Below are positions 26,401 through 34,719 of a stretch of DNA of 64,000 nucleotides, in pieces. The DNA is from Pseudidiomarina mangrovi (GTDB lineage: Bacteria; Pseudomonadota; Gammaproteobacteria; Enterobacterales; Alteromonadaceae). The notes below the pieces were generated by a model, which did no database searches, was not told the origin of the DNA, and saw only the letters and a list, made by a program, of their open reading frames with translations. The DNA lies in contig NZ_RJLC01000010.1 of assembly GCF_003999375.1 (NCBI RefSeq), forward strand, positions 1 to 64,000. Reading direction: 5' to 3'. The first letter of the stretch is position 1, and every line of letters starts with the position of its first letter. The position numbers and the translations under genes were made by a program.

Positions 26401-29119
26401 GGTAGTCAATGTCAACGATGCGCCGGTGATCACTGGTGAGCCGCCAACTATCGCCATGACCCGCGTAGCCTATAGCTATATCGTTCAAGCCAATGATATC
26501 GATGCCGATGACCAGTTGACTTTTTATGCTGAGAACTTACCTGAGTGGCTGACCTTAAACAGCTTCTCGGGCTTGTTGCAGGGCACTCCAAGTGATGCCC
26601 AAGCGGGCGAGTACATTGGTATTGTGGTGGGTGTTAGCGATGGTGAGTTGAGCGCTGAACTGCCGGCCTTTAGCATTAACGTTGAGGTGTCGAACCGGCC
26701 GCCGCTAGCGCTGAATGATAGCTTTGCATTCACGCAAAATGCGCAAGGTAGCTATGTGCTGACAGTGCTTGGCAACGATAGCGATCCAGATGCTAACGAT
26801 ACGCTGGAAATCATTGGCGCGCGGGTGACTTCAGGCCCGGGTTCCGTCAGCAATAATAGCAGTGCGTTAACGCTGACCTTAGCGCCATCTTATGTGGGTA
26901 CTGTGCAAGTCAGCTATACCATTGCCGACGCCGACGGCGAGCAAGCCCAGGCGGTTGCCAGTGTGACCATTAATGCCGATACCACCATTAACTTGGTGGT
27001 TCCGGCTGATTTGACCCTGAATGCCACTGGTGTGAATACCGTGGTGACTTTGGCTGAAACCGCACAAGCCACCAATGGTGCCGGCGTGCCATTGGCGGTG
27101 TCGTTGGTGGATTTCCAGAGCAGCTATAAGAGCGGTCGTCATCAGCTGTTGTGGCGCGCCACCAATGGCACGGAAACCCTGACCAAACCGCAGCAGCTGA
27201 TTATTCGGCCGCAGGTATCGTTGGCCAAGTCGTTGACGGTGACGCCAGGTACGGCTTACAACGTGCCGTTGACGCTCAGTGGGCCAGCACCGGATTACCC
27301 GTATCAGGTAACGGTGATGGTGGGCGATCAGCCTGTCAGCGTGAGCTTTGCCAGCGGTAACAGTGCTCTATTGGCGCAGCCGGGGCTGGCGGCCGACGGC
27401 GATACCCTGACCTATAGCATTGCTAGCACTAGCAACCCGGGTGATGTGCGGCAGATCACGGTCACGGCAAGATTGACCAATGTGGCGCCGCAAGTGACCA
27501 ACGTGCGCTTGCCGCTGCCACTGGTGGTGCCGACAGACGGCGATGTGGCGGTACGATATACCGTCACCGATGCTAACGTGGGTGATACCGCGACAATTAC
27601 CTTTGCGCTCGAGAACGCGGACACTAATAGCCCAATTACTGTGCCGTATCAGCTGTCTAACGGGGTGCTGAGTTTTGACCCAAGCAGTCTGACTAATGGC
27701 AGATATCGCGCGGTGGTTACCGCAACCGATAGCGGTGGCCTGAGCGGTCGTGCCGCCACGCCATTCACGGTGCGGGTGTCAGGCTCTGGCCCACGCGGTG
27801 ACGACGGGCTGTACGCGGTGACGCGTGATGTCACGCTGTCGTGTGAGCTGGACCAAAACAACAACGGCTTTGTCGATTGTATTGATGGCCGCTTCGACAG
27901 TAATGGCAACGGTATCGCGGATTACCTCGATACCAGCTTTGTGGCTCATCAGTTGTCGGCGGGCGTGGGTGAAGCGGTGAGTACTAGTGGTACGCAGTTG
28001 GTGACATATCCGCAACAGCCAGATGGTCGTTCGATGCGGGTGAGTGAGGTGCCAGAGCAGCCACTGTTCATTAATAGTGCAGTGATTGACGCTGGTTTAG
28101 ACATTACACCGTATCGGTTTATTGGCGCTTTCTACGATTTCCGTGTGCAGCAGCTCGCCAGTGTTGGCGCGACCGCCGCGGTGGTGTTGCCGCTGGATGA
28201 GCCGTTACCGGCTAATGCCCAATGGTTGATTTGGCAAGGCGGCGACTGGCGCGAGTTTGCTCAAGCCGGTGCCGACACGCTATTGAGTGCCAGCGATATT
28301 GCTGGCGTTTGCCCAGCGCTTGGCGCCGCTGCATGGCAGCCAGGTATTGTGGCGGGTAGCCGCTGCGTGCAGCTGCAGTTTACCGATGGTGGTGTGAATG
28401 ACACCGATGGCATTGCTGATGGCGCGGTGGAGATGTTCGGCGGCCTGGCGGTCAATGATGCAGGTAATACGCCGCCGGTGGCGCAAGACGACAGCGCTGG
28501 CGTAGTGTGGCAAGGCTCAGCCATTATTGATGTGCTGGCCAATGATAGCGACCCAGATGGTAGTTTGCTGACCATTTTGAGCGCTCGCGCTGATGTCGGT
28601 GAGGTGGTGATCTTAAGCGGTGCCACGCGTCTGCAATACAACGCGCTGAATAACTTTGCCGGTAGCGACACGGTGACCTATGTGGTCAGCGATAGCGATG
28701 GCGGGTTAGCTGTTGCCACTGTGGCGGTCACGGTATTGGCTAACCGCGCACCGATTGTCGCTGCCGATAACGCGGTCACGGTGTCTGGCCGTGCGGTCAG
28801 CGTCAATGTGCTGGCCAACGACGCCGACCCTGATGGCGATACCTTGAGCATCAGCTCGGTCTCGTTGAGTTCAGGTAGCGGCACGCTGTCGTATAGCGGC
28901 AGCACGGTGAGCTTCACGCCAGCGTTAGACTTCGTTGGCACCGCTGCTGTGGCGTACACCGTCAGCGATGGGCGTGGCGCTGAAGCGACCGGCGTGTTGA
29001 CCGTGCAGGTGGCCGCTCCGGTTGAAGTGATCGAAGTACGCCCAGCCACCGGCACCTTCTGGTGGTTCCTGACTCTCGGCGGCCTGCTGCTCGCCTTCCG
29101 CCGCCGCACCCACTGCTAA
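23483..29119 (+). CDS. Giant exported repeat protein 3, paralogue with fewer Ig repeats, 1878 aa
   Basis: Signal peptide (THGFSLKG..., cleavage near PSRAQ), propeller-like region to ~790, and only three putative-Ig repeats (~793-1072) instead of six. Then Ig/cadherin-like domains, the Asp/Asn region (DQNNNGFVDCIDGR near 1452, with two extra Cys), two VNVLANDADPDGD domains and the conserved tail GTFWWFLTLGG...RRR ending THC. The shared N-terminal SLKG and C-terminal tail show that all three proteins use one export and anchoring route. Its sequence is the most diverged of the set. GGAG lies 7 nt before the ATG. Surface adhesion or glycan binding is inferred. Confidence 0.85.
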   Translation: MSTHGFSLKGIVTNALFIVGVSLLAVTPSRAQTVQLTADINTVPNLSTSPDIESYVAVGDKVYLAMYGSSRANGSDLYVYDTTTSTLTLLKDISPANGSRQVREMVHVDGVLYFHAFVGLTGGELHRYNIATDEFSIVRDLREGDYNSSSPSRIRADNGYVYFQAYVGDGYKVHRYDPSTDTMLRLDEAASLPIRDYVLVDGVVYVLIDSAVGGSRLHRFDETSLSFQPVVLTADGFDPNQFAWPQGLASIPGYLFFVAEGPNNIGEEPFVVDLTNNTIAYVDIRTDRGTVQSRGKAAGLDGFFYFDGYAPDNNNNYMYKLNAADLSYTSHAVSPDSNGFGGVQNFTLVGDQLYVNSLDPQLGYEPYRVDTQTMTSTFIGDVRSSGNSNPERWTAVGNEVWFIADSDVHGKELFRVTADGYQLVEEFAQEAGFGDPRGIGVVGNTFYFNGNEQRFRREVFSLTSPDHTLTTLTDFSSELVSGTVLNTVVTSAGVAFRARDEQSVLQLYYYTEAGGLKQIDRGSLPQPDNLYQFGNRAVVRFFAGGNTPQFYEINAAGELVSIADTTTGDNVWSYLDNDVYPNFYFQGANYAVVGDGGYDTNMMRWGDDGTATRFTAGSFGLSSASGDFAAPIAGLGDLLWVAIYNGGFKLIGVDSNGTVVHQFDTANFVYDIEQIGNYLVFLAGQQAGYQIIDLTDGSSRMAKLPDTYTSPSHGFDLEVLEGRLLATASSVEFGYSELVEIDVANATVSLLAELEAGSNSSALSFVSVLNDRLYMTGRSLTYGDELFVFRFNSEPVISGTPRLTVLQDQAYSFTPTVTDPDPQPQLTFSITNKPSWAAFDTSNGSLTGTPGNADVGEYTAITISVSDGQYSSTLAAFNLTVLNVNDAPTITGTPATSVLQDALYSFTPQATDIDVGAQLSFSISNKPSWASFDSTTGRLSGTPRNADVGDYSAIGISVSDGELSAALPPFAIQVVNVNDAPVITGEPPTIAMTRVAYSYIVQANDIDADDQLTFYAENLPEWLTLNSFSGLLQGTPSDAQAGEYIGIVVGVSDGELSAELPAFSINVEVSNRPPLALNDSFAFTQNAQGSYVLTVLGNDSDPDANDTLEIIGARVTSGPGSVSNNSSALTLTLAPSYVGTVQVSYTIADADGEQAQAVASVTINADTTINLVVPADLTLNATGVNTVVTLAETAQATNGAGVPLAVSLVDFQSSYKSGRHQLLWRATNGTETLTKPQQLIIRPQVSLAKSLTVTPGTAYNVPLTLSGPAPDYPYQVTVMVGDQPVSVSFASGNSALLAQPGLAADGDTLTYSIASTSNPGDVRQITVTARLTNVAPQVTNVRLPLPLVVPTDGDVAVRYTVTDANVGDTATITFALENADTNSPITVPYQLSNGVLSFDPSSLTNGRYRAVVTATDSGGLSGRAATPFTVRVSGSGPRGDDGLYAVTRDVTLSCELDQNNNGFVDCIDGRFDSNGNGIADYLDTSFVAHQLSAGVGEAVSTSGTQLVTYPQQPDGRSMRVSEVPEQPLFINSAVIDAGLDITPYRFIGAFYDFRVQQLASVGATAAVVLPLDEPLPANAQWLIWQGGDWREFAQAGADTLLSASDIAGVCPALGAAAWQPGIVAGSRCVQLQFTDGGVNDTDGIADGAVEMFGGLAVNDAGNTPPVAQDDSAGVVWQGSAIIDVLANDSDPDGSLLTILSARADVGEVVILSGATRLQYNALNNFAGSDTVTYVVSDSDGGLAVATVAVTVLANRAPIVAADNAVTVSGRAVSVNVLANDADPDGDTLSISSVSLSSGSGTLSYSGSTVSFTPALDFVGTAAVAYTVSDGRGAEATGVLTVQVAAPVEVIEVRPATGTFWWFLTLGGLLLAFRRRTHC

Positions 29120-29126
29120 GGGAACT

Positions 29127-29226
29127 GCTAAGGGGCAGGCACTTAAGGAAAACTTCTAAGGGGCAGGCACTTAAGCATTAAAAAGCTTAAGTGCCTGCCC
29201 CTTAGCCTTAAGTGCCTGCCCCTTAA
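29127..29226. repeat. Repeat cluster of four units after giant gene 3
   Basis: Two direct and two inverted units, with the same GGAAAACTT spacer and ATTAAAAA-loop hairpin as the clusters after giant genes 1 and 2. A short GCTAAGGGAACT just before it is a partial extra unit that gives the gene its TAA. Confidence 0.9.
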
Positions 29227-29239
29227 TTTTTTTGCGCAA

Positions 29240-29268
29240 TTGCAAAATGCCTACTATGCTCATAATTG
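29240..29268 (+). promoter_or_regulatory. Candidate promoter of the small lipoprotein gene
   Basis: TTGCAA (29240-29245), a 17-nt spacer, then TAATTG (29263-29268), 33 nt before the ATG. Confidence 0.4.
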
Positions 29269-29301
29269 ATTGTATTTTTTACGTATAACTAGGAGTGTTC
29301 C

Positions 29302-29637
29302 ATGGCTATAACAATGTATAAGAAAGTAGCTGTAGTGGTGTTTTGTTCGTTGGCTGTTAGTGGCTGCCAACTCATGGGTATGGGCACCGGCGTGGGCAGT
29401 GCGCCCGCTAAAGTGCCGCCGCAAATCGTCAGTAATGTCGATAACCCCAGCGAGCGGGTGTGGAATAGTATGAGTGCGTTTGGCCCGGTACCAGCGGAGC
29501 TGCGTGAGGCTGGTGCTCGCGTGTGTGGGCAAATTAGCGCCAATCATTATGCCGCCGGCTATCACCCAGGGGCGCTAGACTATGAGGGCAAGCCGTTCGA
29601 TGGTGGTGGTTATCTGTGCCTAGAGCGCGGTAAGTAA
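29302..29637 (+). CDS. Small predicted lipoprotein, 111 aa
   Basis: AGGAG sits 6 nt before the ATG. The N-terminus is a lipoprotein signal (hydrophobic stretch, then LAVSGC), so Cys22 would be lipidated. The mature part has a Gly-rich linker and a conserved-looking block RVCGQISANHYAAGYHPGAL followed by GGGYLC, with two Cys that could form a disulphide. I do not recognise the family. It converges on the LacI gene, overlapping its end by 18 nt. Confidence 0.7.
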   Translation: MAITMYKKVAVVVFCSLAVSGCQLMGMGTGVGSAPAKVPPQIVSNVDNPSERVWNSMSAFGPVPAELREAGARVCGQISANHYAAGYHPGALDYEGKPFDGGGYLCLERGK

Positions 29638-30630
29638 GCAGGTTGAGTCGCGCTGCACCAGCTTTGGTTCAAACACCGCTTGCAGCGCGGCTACATTCGT
29701 ATGCTGGTAAACATTGCGTAGCACCCAACGCGCCGCCATCTGGGCGATATCGCCTATCGGGTAATCGATGGTGGTGAGCTTAGGGTGGGTGTAATGGGCA
29801 AAGTTGACGTTATCGAAGCCAACAATCGACAATTGTTGCGGTACCTGTACGCCTAAATCATGTGCTGCGGTCATAGCGCCTGAGGCCATTTCATCGTTGG
29901 CACAAACTAACGCAGTAAACGTCGCAGCCCCCGCGCGCAGGGCGGTTAAACCCTCAACCCCTGAGGTTTCATGAAAGTCGCCTTCAAAAAACAGCGCCGG
30001 GTTCTCACTCACACCAAACTGCGCTAGCGCCTGCTGGTGGCCTTTGTAGCGTTCGCGCGCGTCGTGCTTCCACATCGGGCCAGAGATATAAGCAATGGCG
30101 CGATGGCCCTGCTCGAGCATGTGGCGGGTGGCTAAGTAGCCGCCGTGGTGATTGTTTAAGGTGATACAGCGGTCGGCCAACTGCGGCACCATGCGGTTAA
30201 TCAGCACAAATGCGCAACCGTCGGCGGCTAACTCAATAAGATACTCATCACTGACGGCTTCAACGTGCAAAATCAGCGCATCGCAGTTACGGCTACGCAA
30301 AAACTCGATACTTTCTCGTTCTAACGCTTCATCACTGTGGCCCGCCGCAATAATCACGTGCTTGCCCGCGCGGCGGAATTCATCCTCAATACGGCTCAAT
30401 AACACGCCATAAAACGGACCGTGCAACTCGGATACTAAGATGCCGATACTATTCGCGCGCTGGCTGGCGAGCGATTGTGCGGCTGAGTTGGGGCGATAGC
30501 CCAATTCGCGCATGGCGGCTTCTACTTTATCGCGGGTAGCCTGACGCACCGGCGCGTTGTTATTGATGACACGGGACACCGTGGCAAGGGACACGCCGGC
30601 AAGTTTCGATACTTCATAGATAGTTGCCAT
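29620..30630 (-). CDS. LacI-family transcriptional regulator, 336 aa
   Basis: The start is placed at ATG 30630, giving the classic LacI N-terminus ATIYEVSKLAGVSLATVSRV (helix-turn-helix and hinge); the upstream in-frame extension has no such features. Residues ~60-330 are the periplasmic-binding-protein-like sugar domain (IGILVSELHGPFYGVL, STIGFDNV-type SIVGFDNVNFAHY). It is last in the minus-strand order GH1, symporter, regulator, 11 nt after the symporter stop. It most likely represses this beta-glucan locus through the matching operators at 33406-33419 and 43115-43128, with a glucose or beta-glucoside inducer (inference). Confidence 0.88.
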   Translation of the reverse strand: MATIYEVSKLAGVSLATVSRVINNNAPVRQATRDKVEAAMRELGYRPNSAAQSLASQRANSIGILVSELHGPFYGVLLSRIEDEFRRAGKHVIIAAGHSDEALERESIEFLRSRNCDALILHVEAVSDEYLIELAADGCAFVLINRMVPQLADRCITLNNHHGGYLATRHMLEQGHRAIAYISGPMWKHDARERYKGHQQALAQFGVSENPALFFEGDFHETSGVEGLTALRAGAATFTALVCANDEMASGAMTAAHDLGVQVPQQLSIVGFDNVNFAHYTHPKLTTIDYPIGDIAQMAARWVLRNVYQHTNVAALQAVFEPKLVQRDSTCLLTAL

Positions 30631-30641
30631 GCTGTACGCCC

Positions 30642-31958
30642 TTACCCCGCTAACTGTTGTGCGATATGAACCACGCGTTGTTGGTCTAAAGTGTACCTGC
30701 GCATCACCCACGCCACAAGCAGTGAAGCGATAGCTGGGAACACTGTAAAGGCCACCAGAATGCCGTATTGCGCTTCGGCGCTTTGCACTTGGTCGGCTTG
30801 GTAGCCATAAAACGACAACCACCAACCGGCAATGGCGCCACCGAGGGCAATGCCAACTTTAATAAAGAACACCACCGACGAGTACACCAGACCAGTGGCG
30901 CGAATGCCGCTTTGCTGTTGGCCGTAATCCGCGACGTCGGCGATTTTGGCCCACAGAATTGGGGTGGCCATTTGTAAGAAAAAGCCCCAGAAAAAATACA
31001 AAGTGAAGGCTAGCACTAACTGATCAGCGGGCACCCAAAATGCGGCTAAGCACACGGCGGCGGAAATCAACTGCAGCGCTTTGTAGGCTTTGACCTTATC
31101 GATGCGGCGAGTGAGCGGGTTGGCTAGCGCACAACCTAAGATATTGCCGACCATACCGAGCGACACAAAGGCGGTGATGAGGTCTTCGCGCAGCAGGTAA
31201 TATTTGACGTAATAAATAGCGAGGGTGTTTTTGATAGCGATGCCAATCAGTAGCAAGATGGCGACTTTGGCTAAAGTACGCCAGGCATCGTTAGCCCACA
31301 AAATGCGCAGGCCATTGCGCAGCCCCAAGCGTTGCGGAGGGCATACCACGCGCTCGCGGGTGCCGGCAAAGCACAGTAAAAACAGCACAATACCGAGCAG
31401 GCTCATGGTGGCAATGGTCCACTGATAACCGCTGGCGGCATCACCTTGGCCAAACCAATCAACTAATGGCAGCGTGAACAGGGTGACCAACAGGCCACCG
31501 AGCATGCCAAATACAAAGCGGTACGATTGAATGGATACGCGCTCGTTAGGGTCGCTGGTCAGCACGCCGCCGAGCGCCGAGTAGGGAATGTTAATGGCGG
31601 TGTAAGCCAGCATCAGCAGAGTGTAGGTGGCGTAGGCATACCAAATTTTGCCGTTTTCGCCGAGTTCTGGAGTGGTGAATGCCAGTACGCTACAGGCGGC
31701 AAAGGGCAGCGCTAACCACAATAAATAAGGGCGGAACTGGCCATGGCGACTGCGGGTTTTGTCGGTCAGCAGGCCCATCAATGGGTCGGTGACGGCGTCG
31801 ATCAGGCGTACCACCAAGAACATGGTGCCCACGGTGGCGGCCGAAATGCCGTAAATATCGGTGTAGAAAAATGCCAAAAACAGCATGATGGTTTGGAACA
31901 CGATGTTGCTGGCCGTATCCCCCAAGCCGTATGCTATTTTCTCTTTACGCGCAATCAT
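30642..31958 (-). CDS. GPH-family sugar:cation symporter, 438 aa
   Basis: A twelve-helix MFS protein of the glycoside-pentoside-hexuronide (MelB/YicJ) type. It shows the KIAYGLGDTASN start, the cytoplasmic-loop RLIDAVTDPLMGLLTDKTRSR motif near residues 51-72 and the NIPYSALGG segment. It would carry beta-glucosides or short laminari-oligosaccharides across the inner membrane. Its ATG overlaps the stop of the GH1 gene (ATGA), so the two are translationally coupled and the substrate is probably the GH1 substrate. The regulator gene follows after 11 nt. Confidence 0.88.
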   Translation of the reverse strand: MIARKEKIAYGLGDTASNIVFQTIMLFLAFFYTDIYGISAATVGTMFLVVRLIDAVTDPLMGLLTDKTRSRHGQFRPYLLWLALPFAACSVLAFTTPELGENGKIWYAYATYTLLMLAYTAINIPYSALGGVLTSDPNERVSIQSYRFVFGMLGGLLVTLFTLPLVDWFGQGDAASGYQWTIATMSLLGIVLFLLCFAGTRERVVCPPQRLGLRNGLRILWANDAWRTLAKVAILLLIGIAIKNTLAIYYVKYYLLREDLITAFVSLGMVGNILGCALANPLTRRIDKVKAYKALQLISAAVCLAAFWVPADQLVLAFTLYFFWGFFLQMATPILWAKIADVADYGQQQSGIRATGLVYSSVVFFIKVGIALGGAIAGWWLSFYGYQADQVQSAEAQYGILVAFTVFPAIASLLVAWVMRRYTLDQQRVVHIAQQLAG

Positions 31959-33331
31959 ATCGCCTCAACCACCGGTTGTTTTGCTTTACGCGCTAGCCAG
32001 AACTGCTGCAGCGCGCGGGCACTGGCCTTTAATATACGTTCTTGGCTGTCGAAGTCTACATAGACGATACCAAAGCGCTTGGTGTAACCCTCGGCCCATT
32101 CAAAGTTATCCAGCAAACTCCAGGCGAAATAACCATTGATGGTCACCCCCGCTTCAATGCAATCGTGCACTGCCAGCAAGTGGCTTTGGTAGTAGTCAAT
32201 GCGCGCTTGGTCGTTAATGGCGCCGTTGACGATATGGTCGGGAAAGGCAGCGCCGTTCTCGGTGATATAAATCGGCGGCAGGTTGGCAAAGGTGCGTTTC
32301 AGCTCCACCAAAATCTCGGTTAAGCCATGCGGATAAACCTCCCAACCCATGCAGGTTAATGGCTTGGTGGCGCTGGCTTGTGGCGGGACGTCTGAGAACC
32401 AGTTGTTCTTGGCGCGAAACACCGTGCGGGTGTAGTAATTGACGCCGAGAAAATCCAGCGGCTGGGCAATAATGTCCATATCGCCTGGCTCAATTTGTGG
32501 TTGCTCATGGGCTGCTAATTCATGCAGCAAGTCGGGGTATGAGCGTTGTAATAACGGCTGCAAATACCATAAGTTGTGGTAGGCATGCGCGGTTGCCGCG
32601 GCTTTGCGATCTTCGGCGCTGTCGCTGGCCGGGTGGCAGGGGCTAAAGTTCAGCACAATACCGTGTTGTGCGGCTGGCGCGTGTTGGCGCAAAATAGGCA
32701 GCGCTAAGCCATGAGCAAGCAACAAATGATGCGCGGCTTGGCGGCCTTGTTGGCGATTCTTGTGGCCCGGTGCATGAATACCAGCTTCGTAGCTTAAATA
32801 GGCGCTACAAAACGGCTCATTCAAGGTGGCGTAGCTGCTGACTTTGTTGCCCAGCGCGCGGCCAATCACTTCGGCATATTCAGCAAACCGGAAGGCAGTA
32901 TCGCGATTCAGCCAGCCGCCGCGGTCTTCTAGGTATTGGGGTAAGTCCCAATGGTACAGGGTCACGTGCGACTGGATGCCCAGGCGCTGTAATTCATCGA
33001 CCAAATCGACGTAAAACTGCAAGCCGGCGTGATTGATGCTGCCATCGGCGCGGATCACCCGGCCCCAGGCAATTGAGAAGCGGTAAGCGTCTACCCCGAG
33101 GCTTTTAATCAGCGCGAGATCGTCGCGCCAGTGCTGCACGTGTTCACAGGCGACTAGGCCGTTTGAACCGTCTTTGATGCGACCGGGCTCGGCACAAAAG
33201 GTGTCCCAAATACTGGGTTCGCGGCTATCGGCAGCGCCTTCGATTTGAAACGACGAGGTAGCCACACCAAAAATAAATTCGCGGCGCAATAACTTTGAGC
33301 GTTGAGGGAATTGAAGTTGGGTCATGGTCAC
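31955..33331 (-). CDS. GH1 beta-glucosidase, 458 aa
   Basis: A full-length glycoside hydrolase family 1 enzyme. It has the N-terminal FGVATSSFQIEGA signature, the acid/base Glu172 in TLNEP, and the nucleophile Glu358 in ITENGAAF, with NYYTR at 299-302. There is no signal peptide, so it acts in the cytoplasm and would split imported cellobiose- or laminaribiose-like sugars to glucose. It is first gene of the minus-strand operon that includes the symporter and LacI regulator. It faces the FucP-type transporter across an intergenic region containing a LacI-type operator. Confidence 0.93.
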   Translation of the reverse strand: MTMTQLQFPQRSKLLRREFIFGVATSSFQIEGAADSREPSIWDTFCAEPGRIKDGSNGLVACEHVQHWRDDLALIKSLGVDAYRFSIAWGRVIRADGSINHAGLQFYVDLVDELQRLGIQSHVTLYHWDLPQYLEDRGGWLNRDTAFRFAEYAEVIGRALGNKVSSYATLNEPFCSAYLSYEAGIHAPGHKNRQQGRQAAHHLLLAHGLALPILRQHAPAAQHGIVLNFSPCHPASDSAEDRKAAATAHAYHNLWYLQPLLQRSYPDLLHELAAHEQPQIEPGDMDIIAQPLDFLGVNYYTRTVFRAKNNWFSDVPPQASATKPLTCMGWEVYPHGLTEILVELKRTFANLPPIYITENGAAFPDHIVNGAINDQARIDYYQSHLLAVHDCIEAGVTINGYFAWSLLDNFEWAEGYTKRFGIVYVDFDSQERILKASARALQQFWLARKAKQPVVEAI

Positions 33332-33377
33332 CTATTCGTTCTGTGCGGAGTGTTTGGTAACATTCACCGCGAAAAGA

Positions 33378-33405
33378 TTGCGATAAAACTCAAGTATGCT
33401 ATAAA
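33378..33405 (+). promoter_or_regulatory. Promoter of the FucP-type transporter/GH3 operon
   Basis: TTGCGA (33378-33383), a 16-nt spacer and TATAAA (33400-33405) preceded by TGC (extended -10). The LacI-type operator begins at the next base. Confidence 0.65.
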
Positions 33406-33419
33406 TGAAAGCGCTTACA
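33406..33419. promoter_or_regulatory. LacI-type operator TGAAAGCGCTTACA
   Basis: A palindromic 14-mer with the central CG typical of LacI-family operators. It lies just after the -10 box and would cover the transcription start, so binding should repress. The identical sequence, read on the minus strand, lies in the same position at the GH16 promoter (43115-43128). Confidence 0.85.
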
Positions 33420-33474
33420 TAATAGGCTAAAACTTACCCTATCGTCAAAAATAAAAATAATGCTTGAGGCCACC

Positions 33475-34719
33475 ATGTCTGAACAACACAATCAATACCG
33501 CTTCGCCCTAACTGCGCTGACGTCGCTGTTTTTCATGTGGGGCTTTATTACCTGCTTGAACGATATCTTAATTCCTTATTTGCGCCTGCTGTTTGATCTC
33601 AGCTACACCCAGTCCATGCTGATTCAGTTCTGCTTTTTTGGTGCCTACTTTATTGTCTCGGTACCGGCTGGCTGGTTGATTGGCCGTATTGGTTATCAGG
33701 CTGGTATTGTCACTGGCTTGATGATTGCTGGCGCTGGCTGCTTATTGTTTTACCCGGCCGCGCAGAATGAGATTTATGGTTTGTTTTTGCTGGCGCTGTT
33801 TGTCTTAGCCTCGGGCATTACCATTTTGCAAGTGGCTGCCAACCCCTATGTAACGGTGCTCGGCGATGCTAAAACGGCTTCTAGCCGACTGACTTGGACA
33901 CAAGCATTCAACTCGTTTGGTACCACGGTGGCACCATTCTTTGGCGCTTGGCTGATTTTCGGCGGCGTGGCTGACCCAGAAGCCAGTGGCGTGTCGAAAG
34001 ATACTGTGAGCCTGCCGTATTTTATTTTAGCCGCTACCTTAGTGGTAATGGCGCTGGTGTTTATGAAGTTGAAGTTGCCGAGCATGGGCAAAGTGGATAC
34101 CACAGTGCCGTTGGCGACGCGTGGTAACGCCCTGCAACACCGTCACTTGGTACTCGGTGCCTTAGGTATCTTTGTGTATGTGGGTGCCGAGGTCGGCATT
34201 GGTAGCTTCTTGGCAATTTACCTGTCGATGCCAGAAATTGGTGGCATGACCGCTTCACAGGCGTCGCATTATATTTCTTGGTACTTTGGTGGTGCCATGG
34301 TGGGTCGCTTTATTGGCGCGGCGGTGATGCAGAAGATCACCGGCAACCGGGTGTTGATGTTCAACGCCATTGCAGCGGTGCTATTGCTGGCGCTGACTAT
34401 CCTCAGCAGCGGTAAATTAGCCATGTGGTCATTGCTGCTGATTGGTTTGTGTAACTCCATTATGTTCCCAACCATTTTCAGCTTGGCGCTGCAAAACCTA
34501 GGCCGCAGCACTGGCCAGGGCTCAGGCATTTTGTGTTTGGCCATTGTTGGTGGCGCGGTGTTACCGCTGTTGCAAGGCATGCTGGCTGACCGTATTGGCG
34601 TGCAAGCGGCGTTTATTCTGCCGTTGCTGTGCTACATCTATATTGCTTTTTACGGTATGTATGGTTATCGCCCAACCGCGGCATCTAACGCGGCGGCCGC
34701 GCAGGAGGCCAGTTCATGA
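33475..34719 (+). CDS. FucP-like MFS glucose/galactose-type transporter, 414 aa
   Basis: A twelve-helix MFS protein of the FucP/GluP (fucose-galactose-glucose:H+) subfamily. Hallmarks are [19 protein letters not shown] near residues 14-32 and the [13 protein letters not shown] segment. The start at 33475 is preferred over ATG 33460 because TGAGG lies 5 nt upstream; nothing resembles a ribosome site before 33460. It probably brings in glucose freed by the GH3 enzyme encoded next; the two genes overlap at ATGATG. Confidence 0.88.
   Translation: MSEQHNQYRFALTALTSLFFMWGFITCLNDILIPYLRLLFDLSYTQSMLIQFCFFGAYFIVSVPAGWLIGRIGYQAGIVTGLMIAGAGCLLFYPAAQNEIYGLFLLALFVLASGITILQVAANPYVTVLGDAKTASSRLTWTQAFNSFGTTVAPFFGAWLIFGGVADPEASGVSKDTVSLPYFILAATLVVMALVFMKLKLPSMGKVDTTVPLATRGNALQHRHLVLGALGIFVYVGAEVGIGSFLAIYLSMPEIGGMTASQASHYISWYFGGAMVGRFIGAAVMQKITGNRVLMFNAIAAVLLLALTILSSGKLAMWSLLLIGLCNSIMFPTIFSLALQNLGRSTGQGSGILCLAIVGGAVLPLLQGMLADRIGVQAAFILPLLCYIYIAFYGMYGYRPTAASNAAAAQEASS

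Noticed and set aside
9211-29226. Repeat clusters as a CRISPR array
   Set aside because: Units occur in both orientations, spacers are irregular and often absent, and no cas genes are seen.
30631-30825. N-terminal extension of the LacI regulator
   Set aside because: It covers the end of the symporter gene in another frame, and the LacI HTH must start at the N-terminus.
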